This document shows, in pieces, positions 1 through 8,345 of a stretch of 64,000 bases of DNA. Origin of the DNA: Pseudotamlana haliotis (lineage in GTDB: Bacteria > Bacteroidota > Bacteroidia > Flavobacteriales > Flavobacteriaceae); the NCBI RefSeq assembly GCF_008806375.1, contig NZ_WAAT01000039.1, positions 1-64,000 on the forward strand, in the 5' to 3' direction. How positions within the stretch are numbered: the first letter of the stretch is position 1; every line of letters begins with the position of its first letter. The position numbers and the translations under genes were made by a program. The notes beneath the pieces were generated by a model that did no database searches, had not been told where the DNA came from, and saw nothing but the letters and a program-made list of their open reading frames with translations.

Positions 1-148
1 TATGATTCCTAAAAAAACAATTACTATTTTTAACAACGAAACTTAATATTAAAAACGGTCAACATTATTTAGGGAAGTTCAGTTTGCCCATTTTTAATTT
101 TTAACTATTCATTTTTAATTGAAAACAAGCTTTTAAAAGGTTGCTTAA

Positions 149-2611
149 TCATTCAACTTCCAAAGTTGATAAATGACAAAACGGATTACCATTTTCTGTA
201 ATACCTTCTATTTTTATCCCATAAGTACTTTGAGAATCACTAGTAAAAAAGGATACCTCATGTGTGTTTTTATCTGTTTTTGAAAGTTCTACTAGAGGTT
301 CCCAATGCAGGGTGGTTCTTAAATCACGTTTGCCTGACATGGTGAATTCGTCATCATAATCGGGCGAATAAAATTCTCTAGCGCTATAGAAGCCATGTGC
401 TGTAAAATTAACGATACCTGGTTTGCGCTCTATGTTTGAACTGATGAACATTCCAGTTCTTGTGTGAATTACAATAACGCCTGAACCGGAATTACCATAA
501 GTTGTAGCGCTAACTCCGGTTAAAACATCAATAAAGTCAATCTCTTGGCCTGTCATATGTATAATATCTGAAACCTCTACTTGGGAGTCATCCACATAAA
601 TTTCAGTAACAAGCTTGGTACGAATATAAATGGAGTCACCAATTGTTGTCACTCCAGGAAGGTGACCTATTAGATTAATAGCAGGAAGGTGTCGAAAATT
701 TTCATGATCAGCCAAGTCTAAGCGTTTGCTAGGATGGCCATAATGTGTTCTTTCGTTGAGTTCTTCAGTTCCTTTAGCGGCTTCCGATTTCATCTTAGCA
801 GTAATTAGTACTTCATCAAGTTGTGTGGCCGATTCTAAATAAATAGAATCGATTTCGGAAATGGCCTTGGCTTGTGTTTTAAACTTGGTAATTTTTGTTT
901 TATCGCTTATAACAGGTTTTAAAACTTCTTTTTTTACAATTTTTGGCGGGTCGTAATATTTCTTATCTAAATAAATAGAAAGGTTTCTATTTGTTGTGCT
1001 TTTTTCATTTTTAAAATGGTCGGTTCGTGCTTCTATGAGTGCCTGAATGGAGTCATTGAAAATATAGGGGCCGAATTTAAAGGTGCCGTTAGTAGCAGTG
1101 CTTTGTTGTTCTTGGTGCACCTGAGCGCTCATAAAAGTTAATCTAGCCGTTGCAGGTTTTCTTGTTTTACCGCTTTCTAAAGCAGTGGTGTAACCCGAAA
1201 AATACAAGCCTTTTTCTGCTTCAAATTTCATTCTTTCCGGTGGGCCGTAAAGTAAATCTGTCCATTTAAATCGTCTCCAGCCATGGGTTAGCATGATTAA
1301 ATCCAGTTCAGCGCTTCGTCTTTTGTCATTTGGTTTTTCGAAGAAATAGCCCGGGTTTTCAATCGTTCCTCTCAAATCTGAATTAAGTAGGAGGTAAGTT
1401 TTTATGTTTTCACTTGTTGTTTTTTGGTCAATAGCATCCAAATCGGTGATGGCCATTGATAATTGTCCGGCTAAAGGTTGACCATTATCATCTTTTAGAT
1501 TTAAGTGCATGGTGATTTTTTCTCTAGGTCTAGGCTTTGAGTTACTAAGAGTTACTTGCACATCAATGTTATTATTAGGGGAGTCAATAAAAATGAGGCG
1601 TTCACAAACGGGTTTGCCATTATTGTCGAATAAAGTAAAACTTGCCACGCCATCCTTCAATTGCTTGGTGTCAAGAATTACGGTGTATTCATCGGTGACG
1701 TTAGATTCAAATTTCTCATAAATAAGGTGGCCTCGTTGGTGCCCAACTAAATAGGTGTGCTTTAAACCTATAGAATGGTTGGCGGTCACTTTAATAATGA
1801 TTCTATCTCCTAAGTTTACTAGCCTTAGGTGATGTCCATTAGGTAAAGCTTTTGGAAGAGGGAATTTTGCCTCTTTACCATTAGAGTTTACAGAAGCATA
1901 ATAGGTTTTGTTCGCTTCAGGCGTTAGGTTAATCAGGTCAATACCAAAGTGTTTTGTTTCAAATTGTGTGATGAAGTTGCCTTCGTTATCTTTTATCTGG
2001 CCGCTTATTACTTTATTGTTTTTAGCTTTAATCGCTATTTTTGATGTTAAGCCATTAACCAAATTTCCACCTTCTGGAAAGAATGAAATTTCAGAGGTTT
2101 TTGCAGTTTTGGAATCGAGTTTTAGTTTTTTTACGGCTGAAGAATTGGGAGTGTTTGTTTCTTCGGTGTCTGTATTCACGTCCCAAATAACAATTTCTTT
2201 TTGGAATAAATAACTTTCGTCCAGATTACGCATGTAGTTGGTGTAGGCTCTGAGTAAATACTTTCCAGGTTTAAAGTTTTTTTCAATTTTAAAATCTCCA
2301 GCAACAGCCATGTGATCGGCAAACAGTTCTCTTCTAGATACGATACTGTCTTGTTCGTTTATGAGTTCGGTGTAAATGACGGCACTTTTATCAGACCTTT
2401 TATGTGTGACCCCATTTACCAAGTAGGCTGTGAACCATATGTCATCGCCTAAAGCGTAATAGGGTTTATCGGTTTGAACATAAATTTTTTCGGGGTAAGA
2501 GTTCTTGGCGTAATCTTTGAGTTTAGTGTGAACGAGCGCCTTGAAGTGGTTAGCTAAGGCAAACGAGAACATGGCGGCAAGAGTCAGTCCAACGATTAGT
2601 TTTTTAATCAT
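149..2611 (-). CDS. MG2-like / TonB plug-domain surface protein
   Basis: This is an 820-residue exported protein. Residues 1-20 look like a signal peptide (MIKK, hydrophobic run, ending FALA). Residues about 44-60 carry the pattern YVQTDKPYYALGDDIWF, typical of the alpha-2-macroglobulin MG2-like fold found in large Bacteroidota exported proteins. From about 620 to 720 there is a TonB-receptor plug-like segment (LDEVLITA, then LPGVTTIGDSIYIR, YVDDSQVE, and VIVIHTRTG), but no 22-strand barrel follows, because only about 100 residues remain. The plug homology is therefore not that of a complete receptor. It is probably periplasmic or outer-membrane associated and involved in surface-polymer or protein binding; the substrate is unknown. 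It is monocistronic on the minus strand. The family assignment is firm and the function is inference. Confidence 0.75.
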   Translation of the reverse strand: MIKKLIVGLTLAAMFSFALANHFKALVHTKLKDYAKNSYPEKIYVQTDKPYYALGDDIWFTAYLVNGVTHKRSDKSAVIYTELINEQDSIVSRRELFADHMAVAGDFKIEKNFKPGKYLLRAYTNYMRNLDESYLFQKEIVIWDVNTDTEETNTPNSSAVKKLKLDSKTAKTSEISFFPEGGNLVNGLTSKIAIKAKNNKVISGQIKDNEGNFITQFETKHFGIDLINLTPEANKTYYASVNSNGKEAKFPLPKALPNGHHLRLVNLGDRIIIKVTANHSIGLKHTYLVGHQRGHLIYEKFESNVTDEYTVILDTKQLKDGVASFTLFDNNGKPVCERLIFIDSPNNNIDVQVTLSNSKPRPREKITMHLNLKDDNGQPLAGQLSMAITDLDAIDQKTTSENIKTYLLLNSDLRGTIENPGYFFEKPNDKRRSAELDLIMLTHGWRRFKWTDLLYGPPERMKFEAEKGLYFSGYTTALESGKTRKPATARLTFMSAQVHQEQQSTATNGTFKFGPYIFNDSIQALIEARTDHFKNEKSTTNRNLSIYLDKKYYDPPKIVKKEVLKPVISDKTKITKFKTQAKAISEIDSIYLESATQLDEVLITAKMKSEAAKGTEELNERTHYGHPSKRLDLADHENFRHLPAINLIGHLPGVTTIGDSIYIRTKLVTEIYVDDSQVEVSDIIHMTGQEIDFIDVLTGVSATTYGNSGSGVIVIHTRTGMFISSNIERKPGIVNFTAHGFYSAREFYSPDYDDEFTMSGKRDLRTTLHWEPLVELSKTDKNTHEVSFFTSDSQSTYGIKIEGITENGNPFCHLSTLEVE

Positions 2612-2754
2612 CTTAGTTGGTTTTTTGGGAGGGCGTTTGGTTTTGCTAAATATATGGAAGAATCATGTTAAAAAAACAAGAAAAAATCATCTTAACAGTA
2701 AAATGCCTGAAAATAATTAGGACTGATTGATTTAAAAAGCTAAGTGCTTGGTTT

Positions 2755-3870
2755 TTAGAATGATTTTGTGGTAAGTCGTTTTGGTTTTTGTGAAGGATCC
2801 ATGATAATTTCAAAATCAATAATGCCTAATACGAGCTCTTCTTGTGTGATAACCTCTACACTCCATAACCCTGGTTTTACATTCTTTTTAAAGGTATAAC
2901 CGCGATAGCCTTCATTTCTACCACCAGTAATGTTGAAACTGATATTATCAAAAGTTAGCCATTCATCTTTGTTGGCATCAAACCATTTCCATCGATGAAT
3001 AATGGATTTTTTCAAGGCTGTAGGTGCAAAAACTGAAGAGAAAATATAAACAGGTTCGTTGGCTGATCTTATAAATTGAGCCCGGTAATCTCTCCAGAAA
3101 ACTAATTTGGGCTTCTGTTCGTAGGTAACATTATAGGTGTTGTTTTGTTTTTTAATGTTATGAGCAACAATACCAGTTTGCAAGGCTAGAGGCACCGGAG
3201 GAATGAGTTTGAAATGATAGAATACATTAATCGTGATGTATATGGAGAAAATTAAAGCCATTAATTTTCCTAGATGTAATTCGGCTCTTGTGCTTGGACT
3301 CTTTTTATATATCACTCGGATTAAAGCAAGCGTGGTGCCTAGGCTTATAAGTCCGGAAGCGATAAAAATAAGATGTCCCATATCTCTTAGAAATACTGGA
3401 ATCATAAAAGCAAAAAATGTAAAGCTTATAAAAAAGTAGATGCTAAACTGCAAATATTTGTTAGAAATACGCTTTTTAAGCAATTCATTAGCCAAAAATA
3501 AAGCCACTAAAATCACAAAAAACGAAGTTGTTTTAGAGAGTGAAACGCTTCTTGAAAAGTAAATCACATAAGCACTAGATAAACCCCCGAAGAAAAACTG
3601 GATAGCTAAAGGAAAGTAGGGTTCCAGCCGTTCTAAAAAAGTATTTTTCCATTTGCCGTCATCAGCTAAGTTGAATAAATACAGGGTTAGCGTTAAGGTA
3701 GACATGTGTATGCATAGCACCGAAATGTCATAAACTCTGTCAATGCGCCCTAGGGTTAGACTATCAAAAATAAATCCGCCAATAAAGAATATAATTGGAG
3801 CGTATTTTTGATGTTTTTGAAGAAACCTAAGCAGAGCACTATTTCTAATTTTTACTAAGCGGCGTTTCAT
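2755..3870 (-). CDS. DUF2914 family membrane protein
   Basis: This 371-residue protein has about seven hydrophobic segments in residues 25-235 (for example around FIGGFIFDSLTLG, LIFIASGLISLGTTLALI and LMALIFSIYITINVFYHF). They are followed by a soluble C-terminal domain of about 110 residues containing IHRWKWFDANKDEW, GGRNEGYRGYTFKKN and GLWSVEVIT. That ending matches the DUF2914 pattern of a Trp- and Gly-rich beta domain. It is expected in the inner membrane with the C-terminal domain outside the cytoplasm. No enzymatic motif is visible. A TAnnTTTG-type box (TATATTTG on the minus strand, 3889-3896) lies just upstream, so it is probably transcribed alone. Function is unknown. Confidence 0.7.
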   Translation of the reverse strand: MKRRLVKIRNSALLRFLQKHQKYAPIIFFIGGFIFDSLTLGRIDRVYDISVLCIHMSTLTLTLYLFNLADDGKWKNTFLERLEPYFPLAIQFFFGGLSSAYVIYFSRSVSLSKTTSFFVILVALFLANELLKKRISNKYLQFSIYFFISFTFFAFMIPVFLRDMGHLIFIASGLISLGTTLALIRVIYKKSPSTRAELHLGKLMALIFSIYITINVFYHFKLIPPVPLALQTGIVAHNIKKQNNTYNVTYEQKPKLVFWRDYRAQFIRSANEPVYIFSSVFAPTALKKSIIHRWKWFDANKDEWLTFDNISFNITGGRNEGYRGYTFKKNVKPGLWSVEVITQEELVLGIIDFEIIMDPSQKPKRLTTKSF

Positions 3871-4192
3871 ATTCTAGTTTGGTTGAAACAAATATAGCAG
3901 AATAAATGAATTTATTAAGTAACCCCTAAAAACGGTTGTTATTATTTTAATATAGGATCATAACTATGAGTAATATTAAAAAAATTAACAAACTTAATGA
4001 GTAGTCTTAATGAAATTGTAAAGTTTGTTACTAATCCTGTTAAACAAATCTAAATTACTCAATTTTAAGATGTAAAATCACTCTCTTTGTAGTGTAATAA
4101 ATTTGAAACAAGAATAATTAAAAAGTTCCTCCTAAAATGACTTTTTAATTTTGAAATATTTTGGTTAAATTATTATGTTTAGTTAGTTAACA
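3871..4192. other. Intergenic stretch with two perfect inverted repeats
   Basis: This gap between the DUF2914 start and the lysS terminator has no convincing ORF. It holds a 10-bp perfect inverted repeat (TAACAAACTT at 3986-3995 with AAGTTTGTTA at 4021-4030, 25-nt loop) and an 11-bp one (AATTAAAAAGT at 4116-4126 with ACTTTTTAATT at 4140-4150, 13-nt loop). Both arms are AT-rich. They could be RNA hairpins or regulatory palindromes; no role can be assigned. Confidence 0.35.
3889..3896 (-). promoter_or_regulatory. Bacteroidota -7 box for the DUF2914 gene
   Basis: The minus strand reads TATATTTG, matching the TAnnTTTG -7 consensus, 18 bases before the start codon at 3870. No TTG -33 box is seen at normal spacing. 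The leader would be about 10-14 nt. Confidence 0.4.
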
Positions 4193-4222
4193 AAAAAAAG
4201 CTGGGTGGTTCCAGCTTTTTTT
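4193..4222 (-). terminator. Intrinsic terminator of lysS
   Basis: A perfect stem AAAAAAAGCTGG (4193-4204) / CCAGCTTTTTTT (4211-4222) has a 6-nt loop. Read on the minus strand it follows lysS by about 45 nt and ends in a U tract. The symmetric A/T tails make it potentially bidirectional. Confidence 0.75.
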
Positions 4223-4265
4223 ATGCAATACAATTAATAGGTTATAATTGGAATTATTTTCCCAG

Positions 4266-5960
4266 TTAAGCGATAATTTCAACAAACAAACCATCGTCTG
4301 TTTTCTCCACTTTAGCTAAGTTGTTTTTTGTCAATTCTTTAATGGTTTTATCCCATTTTTTATTTGATAAGCCAGATTGTGTTTTTAAGTCTGCTAAGGT
4401 CAATTGTTCAGCTTTCTTTAACAAGTCCAAAACGGCTTTACCTTCCTCACTAATAGGAGGCGCTTTTTTCTCTGGGCGCATTTGCGGGAAGAATAACACT
4501 TCTTGAATTGATTGGTTGTTAGTTAAGAACATGATCAGTCTGTCCATGCCAATTCCCATTCCAGAAGTAGGAGGCATACCGTATTCTAAAGCACGTAAAA
4601 AGTCGTGGTCAATAAACTCGGTAGCTTCATCATCTCCTTTTGCAGCAAGTTTTAATTGGTGCTCAAAACGCTCACGTTGGTCAATAGGGTCGTTTAGCTC
4701 AGAATAAGCATTGGCTATTTCCTTACCACAAACCATAAGCTCAAAACGCTCTGTTAATTCAGGGTTGTCACGGTGTTCTTTACACAGTGGGCTCATTTCT
4801 TTAGGGTAATCGGTAATGAATGTTGGCTGGATGTAATTACCCTCACATTTTTCACCAAAAATCTCATCAATAAGTTTCCCTTTCCCCATGGTTTCGTCAA
4901 CTTCAACCCCAAGGTCTTTAGCTGCCTGTCTTATTTCATCTTCAGTTTTACCTGTAATATCAAAACCTGTAAATTCTTTAATAGAATCGGCCATAGTCAC
5001 CCTAGCGTATGGCGCTTTAAAGTCGATTTCATGTTCGCCAAATTTTACTTTGGTTGATTCGTTTACAACCATAGAGCAGTATTCTAGTAAGCGCTCACAG
5101 AAATCCATCATCCAGTTGTAATCCTTGTAGGCGACATAAATTTCCATTGCTGTAAATTCTGGATTGTGGGTACGATCCATACCTTCATTTCTAAAGTTCT
5201 TAGAAAACTCGTAAACCCCATCAAAACCACCAACTATAAGTCTTTTTAAATAAAGCTCATTGGCAATTCGCATGTATAACGGAATGTCTAAACTGTTGTG
5301 GTGTGTTATAAACGGACGTGCCGCAGCACCACCAGGAATAGGCTGTAAAACAGGCGTTTCAACTTCAAAATACCCTGAGTTGTTAAAAAACGAACGCATG
5401 GCATTAAACAATTTGGTACGTTTAATAAAAACGTCTTTCACGTGTGGATTTACCACTAAATCGGCATAACGTTGTCTGTAACGGTGCTCCGGGTCGGTAA
5501 ACGCATCGTAAATCACACCATCTTTTTCTTTTGGTAATGGCAATGGTTTTAAAGCTTTACTTAAAAGGGTGAAGTCTTTAACTCTAACCGATTTTTCACC
5601 AACTTTGGTTTTAAATAATTCGCCTTCAATACCAACAAAATCGCCAAAATCGAGAAGTTTCTTAAAAACCTCATTGTATTTCACTTTGTCATCCCCAGGG
5701 CAAATTTCATCTCTATTAAAATAGACTTGAATCTTACCTTCAGAATCTTGTAACTGTGCGAAACTGGCCTTGCCTTGTACCTTTATCATCATTAATCGCC
5801 CAGCAATAATAACCTTTTTACCTTCTTCAAAGTCATTCTTGACATCTCTAGAGGTGTGGTTTACATGGTATAAATCAGCAGGATAAGGGTTAATCCCTAA
5901 TTCGCGAAGCTTCGTGAGCTTTTCTCTTCTTACAAGCTCTTGTTCAGATAATTGTGACAT
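4266..5960 (-). CDS. lysS: Lysine--tRNA ligase (class II)
   Basis: LysS charges tRNA-Lys with lysine in the cytoplasm using ATP. The 564-residue product has the N-terminal OB-fold anticodon-binding domain (about 50-150, with [23 protein letters not shown]-like strands). The class II catalytic core has motif 2 ([15 protein letters not shown], about 250-265) and motif 3 ([15 protein letters not shown], about 466-480). It is about 60 residues longer than E. coli LysS: after the catalytic domain a charged C-terminal extension (about 495-564) resembles a small winged-helix-like tail, as seen in many Bacteroidota LysS. The start [14 protein letters not shown] is supported by a TATCTTTG -7 box about 33 nt upstream. 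It is monocistronic and ends in a clear hairpin terminator. Confidence 0.97.
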   Translation of the reverse strand: MSQLSEQELVRREKLTKLRELGINPYPADLYHVNHTSRDVKNDFEEGKKVIIAGRLMMIKVQGKASFAQLQDSEGKIQVYFNRDEICPGDDKVKYNEVFKKLLDFGDFVGIEGELFKTKVGEKSVRVKDFTLLSKALKPLPLPKEKDGVIYDAFTDPEHRYRQRYADLVVNPHVKDVFIKRTKLFNAMRSFFNNSGYFEVETPVLQPIPGGAAARPFITHHNSLDIPLYMRIANELYLKRLIVGGFDGVYEFSKNFRNEGMDRTHNPEFTAMEIYVAYKDYNWMMDFCERLLEYCSMVVNESTKVKFGEHEIDFKAPYARVTMADSIKEFTGFDITGKTEDEIRQAAKDLGVEVDETMGKGKLIDEIFGEKCEGNYIQPTFITDYPKEMSPLCKEHRDNPELTERFELMVCGKEIANAYSELNDPIDQRERFEHQLKLAAKGDDEATEFIDHDFLRALEYGMPPTSGMGIGMDRLIMFLTNNQSIQEVLFFPQMRPEKKAPPISEEGKAVLDLLKKAEQLTLADLKTQSGLSNKKWDKTIKELTKNNLAKVEKTDDGLFVEIIA

Positions 5961-5992
5961 GGTCTAAATACGGTGTGAAAATTTTTAAGACG

Positions 5993-6000
5993 CAAAGATA
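5993..6000 (-). promoter_or_regulatory. -7 box of the lysS promoter
   Basis: The minus strand reads TATCTTTG (plus-strand CAAAGATA), matching TAnnTTTG, about 33 nt before the lysS ATG. No TTG -33 element is visible at 17-23 nt. Confidence 0.45.
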
Positions 6001-6040
6001 ATCAATTGATTTCCTTTTTTTAACTAATGATTTATGAATT

Positions 6041-6135
6041 TTTAGGGCGTTACCCAAGGGTCGGGCTATCCGTTGCAATCTTTTTGTTCGTACCTCTCAA
6101 AAAGGATTTCCATTGCTATCCCTAACGCGCCAATC
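6041..6135 (+). repeat. Interspersed intergenic repeat, copy 1
   Basis: This element begins near GTTACCCAAGGGTCGGGCTATCC, with a central TTGCAATCTTTTTGTTCGTAC and a right arm AAAAAGGATTTCCATTGC followed by TATCCCTAACGCG. The right arm matches the 16230-16262 copy (AAAAAGGATGCCGCTGCAATC, then CTTAACGCG). Both arms match the reverse-oriented copy at 18645-18765. It is non-coding and its arms are loosely complementary (GGGCTATCC / GGAT...ATCCC). It occupies the gap between lysS and yqaE. Confidence 0.6.
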
Positions 6136-6208
6136 ACAACTATTTGCAAAATCTCTTGTAACATTTTATGTTTGTTGGCGTCTTACTTTTTGTTGGTAGG
6201 AGAGAGGA

Positions 6209-6252
6209 GTGAAAAATTAAAAATTAAAAATTAAAAGTGAAAAGTGAAAAAT
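6209..6252 (+). repeat. AT-rich heptamer repeat (AAAAATT)n
   Basis: Here TGAAAAATT is followed by AAAAATT heptamers and two GTGAAAA units, ending AATTTA. A shorter version of the same string, with one heptamer and one GTGAAAA unit fewer, occurs at 37431-37462. The copy-number difference suggests a mobile or slippage-prone intergenic element. Confidence 0.5.
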
Positions 6253-6317
6253 TTAGGTTGTAACAATATTAAATTTTAAAAGTATGCGCACGTTTACACT
6301 ACTAATTAATAAAGTAG

Positions 6318-6389
6318 AGATTCTTGAGTCGTACCTCCTTCATAATGACAAAATTAGTTGTTTGTCATTCCGACGCTAGGAGGAATCTT
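6318..6389. repeat. Degenerate inverted repeat (GTCATTCCGAC...AGGAGGAATC type)
   Basis: The left arm, at about 6318-6353 (AGATTCTTGAGTCGTACCTCC, then TTCATAATGACAAA), is the imperfect reverse complement of the right arm at 6361-6389 (TTTGTCATTCCGACGCTAGG, then AGGAATCTT). Such GTCATTCCGAC...GGAATCT palindromes are common interspersed elements in flavobacterial genomes. No ORF is present. Confidence 0.45.
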
Positions 6390-6487
6390 TTATAGAATCT
6401 GATTTCACGATTCAACAAATAAACGAATAAACAATTTTTCAACAGTCAATAGTCAACAGTCAGAAACCAATAACTAAAAACAAAAAA

Positions 6488-6652
6488 ATGTCATTCTGGA
6501 GAGTTTTATTATCTATTATTTGTCCGCCATTAGCCGTTATCGGTAAGGGGTGTGGCTCGGTATTAATCGTGTTTTTATTGTGGCTTTGTGGCTGGGTACC
6601 TGGCGTTATTGCGGCTCTAGTGATTCTAAACAATCCTAAATACGCCAATTAA
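6488..6652 (+). CDS. YqaE/Pmp3 family small membrane protein
   Basis: This is a 54-codon gene that begins MSFWRVLLSIICPPLAVIGK and ends VILNNPKYAN. The N-terminal ICPPLAV motif, two hydrophobic helices separated by a short turn (KGCG) and the overall length of about 50-55 residues are diagnostic of the YqaE/Pmp3 (UPF0057) proteolipid family. Members sit in the inner membrane and are linked to membrane potential and salt or cold stress. The opposite-strand open frame over the same bases has no family features and is a shadow. The gene stands alone, flanked on the left by several interspersed repeats. Family assignment is confident; the physiological role here is inferred. Confidence 0.85.
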   Translation: MSFWRVLLSIICPPLAVIGKGCGSVLIVFLLWLCGWVPGVIAALVILNNPKYAN

Positions 6653-6708
6653 AGCCCCTCAAAAACTAAAAACTAGTTTAGACTTTTTTTGTGGGTTTTA
6701 GAAAAAGA

Positions 6709-7407
6709 TTATTTCGAGAAAGAAGTCAATTCTTGTTTGCTCTCCAACTTACCATTTTTGCTATAAGTTTCTTGTTTTACAATACCAGCTTCTTTGGCTA
6801 TCCATTGTTTTGATTTGGTGTTTTTTGTAATTAACATGTTGATCTCAGATTCATGTTCAATAACCATACAATCAAAAGTTCCCGCCGGAACAGTTATTTT
6901 TTCTTCACCAACCACTTTTCGGTTATAAACTTTTATTTTAAAACTCATGTTCATTGATGCACTAGAAAGATTTAAGTTTAATAGATTGTCTGGAAGTGAT
7001 TGTCCAACTTTTAAGTTGTTAGGTATGACCATCATGGTGCCATCGACATCCACACTAATATCTTTTCCAGTCATTTCCGATGTCATTTTCTCAGTCAAGA
7101 GTTTATTAAAATCAATAGAAACTTTGTCGTCTTCACAAACCATGTCATATTTAAGGTTCAGCATTTCCTCACCTTTAGTATCTCTCATTACGGCATGAAC
7201 CGTTGCTTTGTTTCCTGAGCTAGAAACAACCTCATAATTATCAGTAGACTGCAATTTATTTTTCTTGTCATAGTGTGAAATTTCATATGTCGTCCCTTGA
7301 TCAAAAGTGTAATAATCGCTACAATCTTGAGCGCTTGCTTGCCAGGAGTTTATTAAAACTCCGAAGAAAAAGAGGGAGGTACTAAGTGTTTTTAAAGTAA
7401 TTTTCAT
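6709..7407 (-). CDS. Secreted TapB/DUF3108-like protein
   Basis: The 232-residue product starts with a signal peptide (MKITLKTLSTSLFFFGVLINSWQASAQ; mature protein begins near DCSDYYTF). The body is beta-rich, with YTFDQGTTYEISHYD, an internal KVGQSLPDN, and the late motif ITVPAGTFDCMVIEHE followed by KQWIAKEAGIVKQETY. The phrase VPAGTFxCxxI...WIAKEAGIVK is typical of TapB/DUF3108-like periplasmic or outer-membrane-associated proteins. No enzyme signature is present. It is apparently monocistronic, convergent with yqaE. Function is unknown. Confidence 0.65.
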   Translation of the reverse strand: MKITLKTLSTSLFFFGVLINSWQASAQDCSDYYTFDQGTTYEISHYDKKNKLQSTDNYEVVSSSGNKATVHAVMRDTKGEEMLNLKYDMVCEDDKVSIDFNKLLTEKMTSEMTGKDISVDVDGTMMVIPNNLKVGQSLPDNLLNLNLSSASMNMSFKIKVYNRKVVGEEKITVPAGTFDCMVIEHESEINMLITKNTKSKQWIAKEAGIVKQETYSKNGKLESKQELTSFSK

Positions 7408-7527
7408 GGTAATTAATAGTTTGTTTACAATAAAGATAATTATAATGTGTTGATATTCTTTGTTTTATATTGGTATTTGTAATCAGGCTGCGGTTTAGTC
7501 ACTGGTCTTTAATTCGTATTTAATAAT

Positions 7528-7535
7528 TATATTTG
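7528..7535 (+). promoter_or_regulatory. -7 box upstream of lipB
   Basis: TATATTTG matches the TAnnTTTG consensus. It is followed after about 15 nt by an unusually good Shine-Dalgarno-like AAGGAGA (7549-7555). No -33 TTG is visible at normal distance. Confidence 0.4.
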
Positions 7536-7558
7536 CAAAAAAAATAACAAGGAGATTT

Positions 7559-7605
7559 ATGTCTCAAGTTGTTTTATGAAAAATGTCAAGCACCTTAGTT
7601 ATTAG
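7559..7605 (+). other. Two overlapping short upstream ORFs before lipB
   Basis: ATG at 7559 follows AAGGAGA by 3 nt and encodes MSQVVL then TGA (7559-7579). A second frame, ATG at 7576 overlapping that TGA, encodes MKNVKHLSY then TAG (7576-7605). Together they run into the lipB start region (ATG 7583 or 7616). They may be a translated leader or may be fortuitous. Confidence 0.3.
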
Positions 7606-7615
7606 AGGACTTGCA

Positions 7616-8329
7616 ATGATAAAAAAGCCAGTGAATAAAGTTGTAGAAGTTCAAGAATTAGGGATTAAAGATTATAAATCTACCTGGGATTATCAGGAAG
7701 ACATCTTTAAAAACATTGTAGACCTAAAAATTAAGAATAGGCGTGAGGAAGTAGAATTGCCTACACCTAATTATTTATTATTTGTTGAGCATCCGCATGT
7801 GTATACTTTAGGTAAAAGTGGTGATTTGTCTAACTTACTCTTAAATAAAGAACAGCTTACCGAAAAGGGAGCCACTTTCTATAAAATAAATCGTGGTGGT
7901 GATATCACTTATCATGGTCCTGGACAAATAGTAGGCTATCCTATTTTAGATTTAGAAAATTTCTTTACCGATATTCATAAATACTTACGTTTACTGGAAG
8001 AGATGATCATTCTAACTCTAGCCGATTACGGACTCCAATCAGAGCGAAGTCCCGGAGAAACCGGTGTATGGTTAGACGTGGGAACGCCTTTTGCTCGAAA
8101 AATTTGTGCGATGGGTGTACGTGCAAGTCGTTGGGTGACTATGCATGGTTTTGCTTTAAATGTGAATGCCGATTTAGGTTATTTTGATAATATCATTCCT
8201 TGTGGTATTCGAGGTAAAGCAGTAACCTCCTTAAATGTTGAACTTGGTAAAAAACATATTGACGAAACTGAAGTTAAAGAAAAACTTCTAAAACATTTTA
8301 AAACCCTTTTTGAAGCGGAATATAAGTAA
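7616..8329 (+). CDS. lipB: Octanoyl-[ACP]:protein N-octanoyltransferase
   Basis: LipB transfers octanoyl groups from acyl-carrier protein to lipoyl domains, the first step of endogenous lipoate synthesis in the cytoplasm. The sequence shows the BPL/LplA/LipB fold with the family signature HPHVYTLGKSGD, then RGGDITYHGPGQIVGYPIL. The catalytic Cys/Lys region follows, with KICAMGVRASRWVTMHGFALNVN (Lys of KICA) and IIPCGIRGKAVTSL (Cys of IPCGI). The preferred start is the ATG at 7616 (MIKKPVNKVVEVQELG), giving 237 residues, in line with flavobacterial homologues. An in-frame ATG at 7583 would add 11 residues without family support. It has its own -7 box and an odd uORF leader. Confidence 0.95.
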   Translation: MIKKPVNKVVEVQELGIKDYKSTWDYQEDIFKNIVDLKIKNRREEVELPTPNYLLFVEHPHVYTLGKSGDLSNLLLNKEQLTEKGATFYKINRGGDITYHGPGQIVGYPILDLENFFTDIHKYLRLLEEMIILTLADYGLQSERSPGETGVWLDVGTPFARKICAMGVRASRWVTMHGFALNVNADLGYFDNIIPCGIRGKAVTSLNVELGKKHIDETEVKEKLLKHFKTLFEAEYK

Positions 8330-8345
8330 ACGGCACTAATAAACT

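Noticed and set aside
1509-2213. Plus-strand open frames inside the MG2-like gene
   Set aside because: They are antisense shadows of a long coding frame, with no start signals or family features.
6460-6648. 62-codon open frame on the minus strand (MAYLGLFRITRAAITPG...)
   Set aside because: It is the reverse shadow of the plus-strand yqaE/Pmp3 gene at 6488-6652, which has family-typical sequence; the minus frame has no homologous features.
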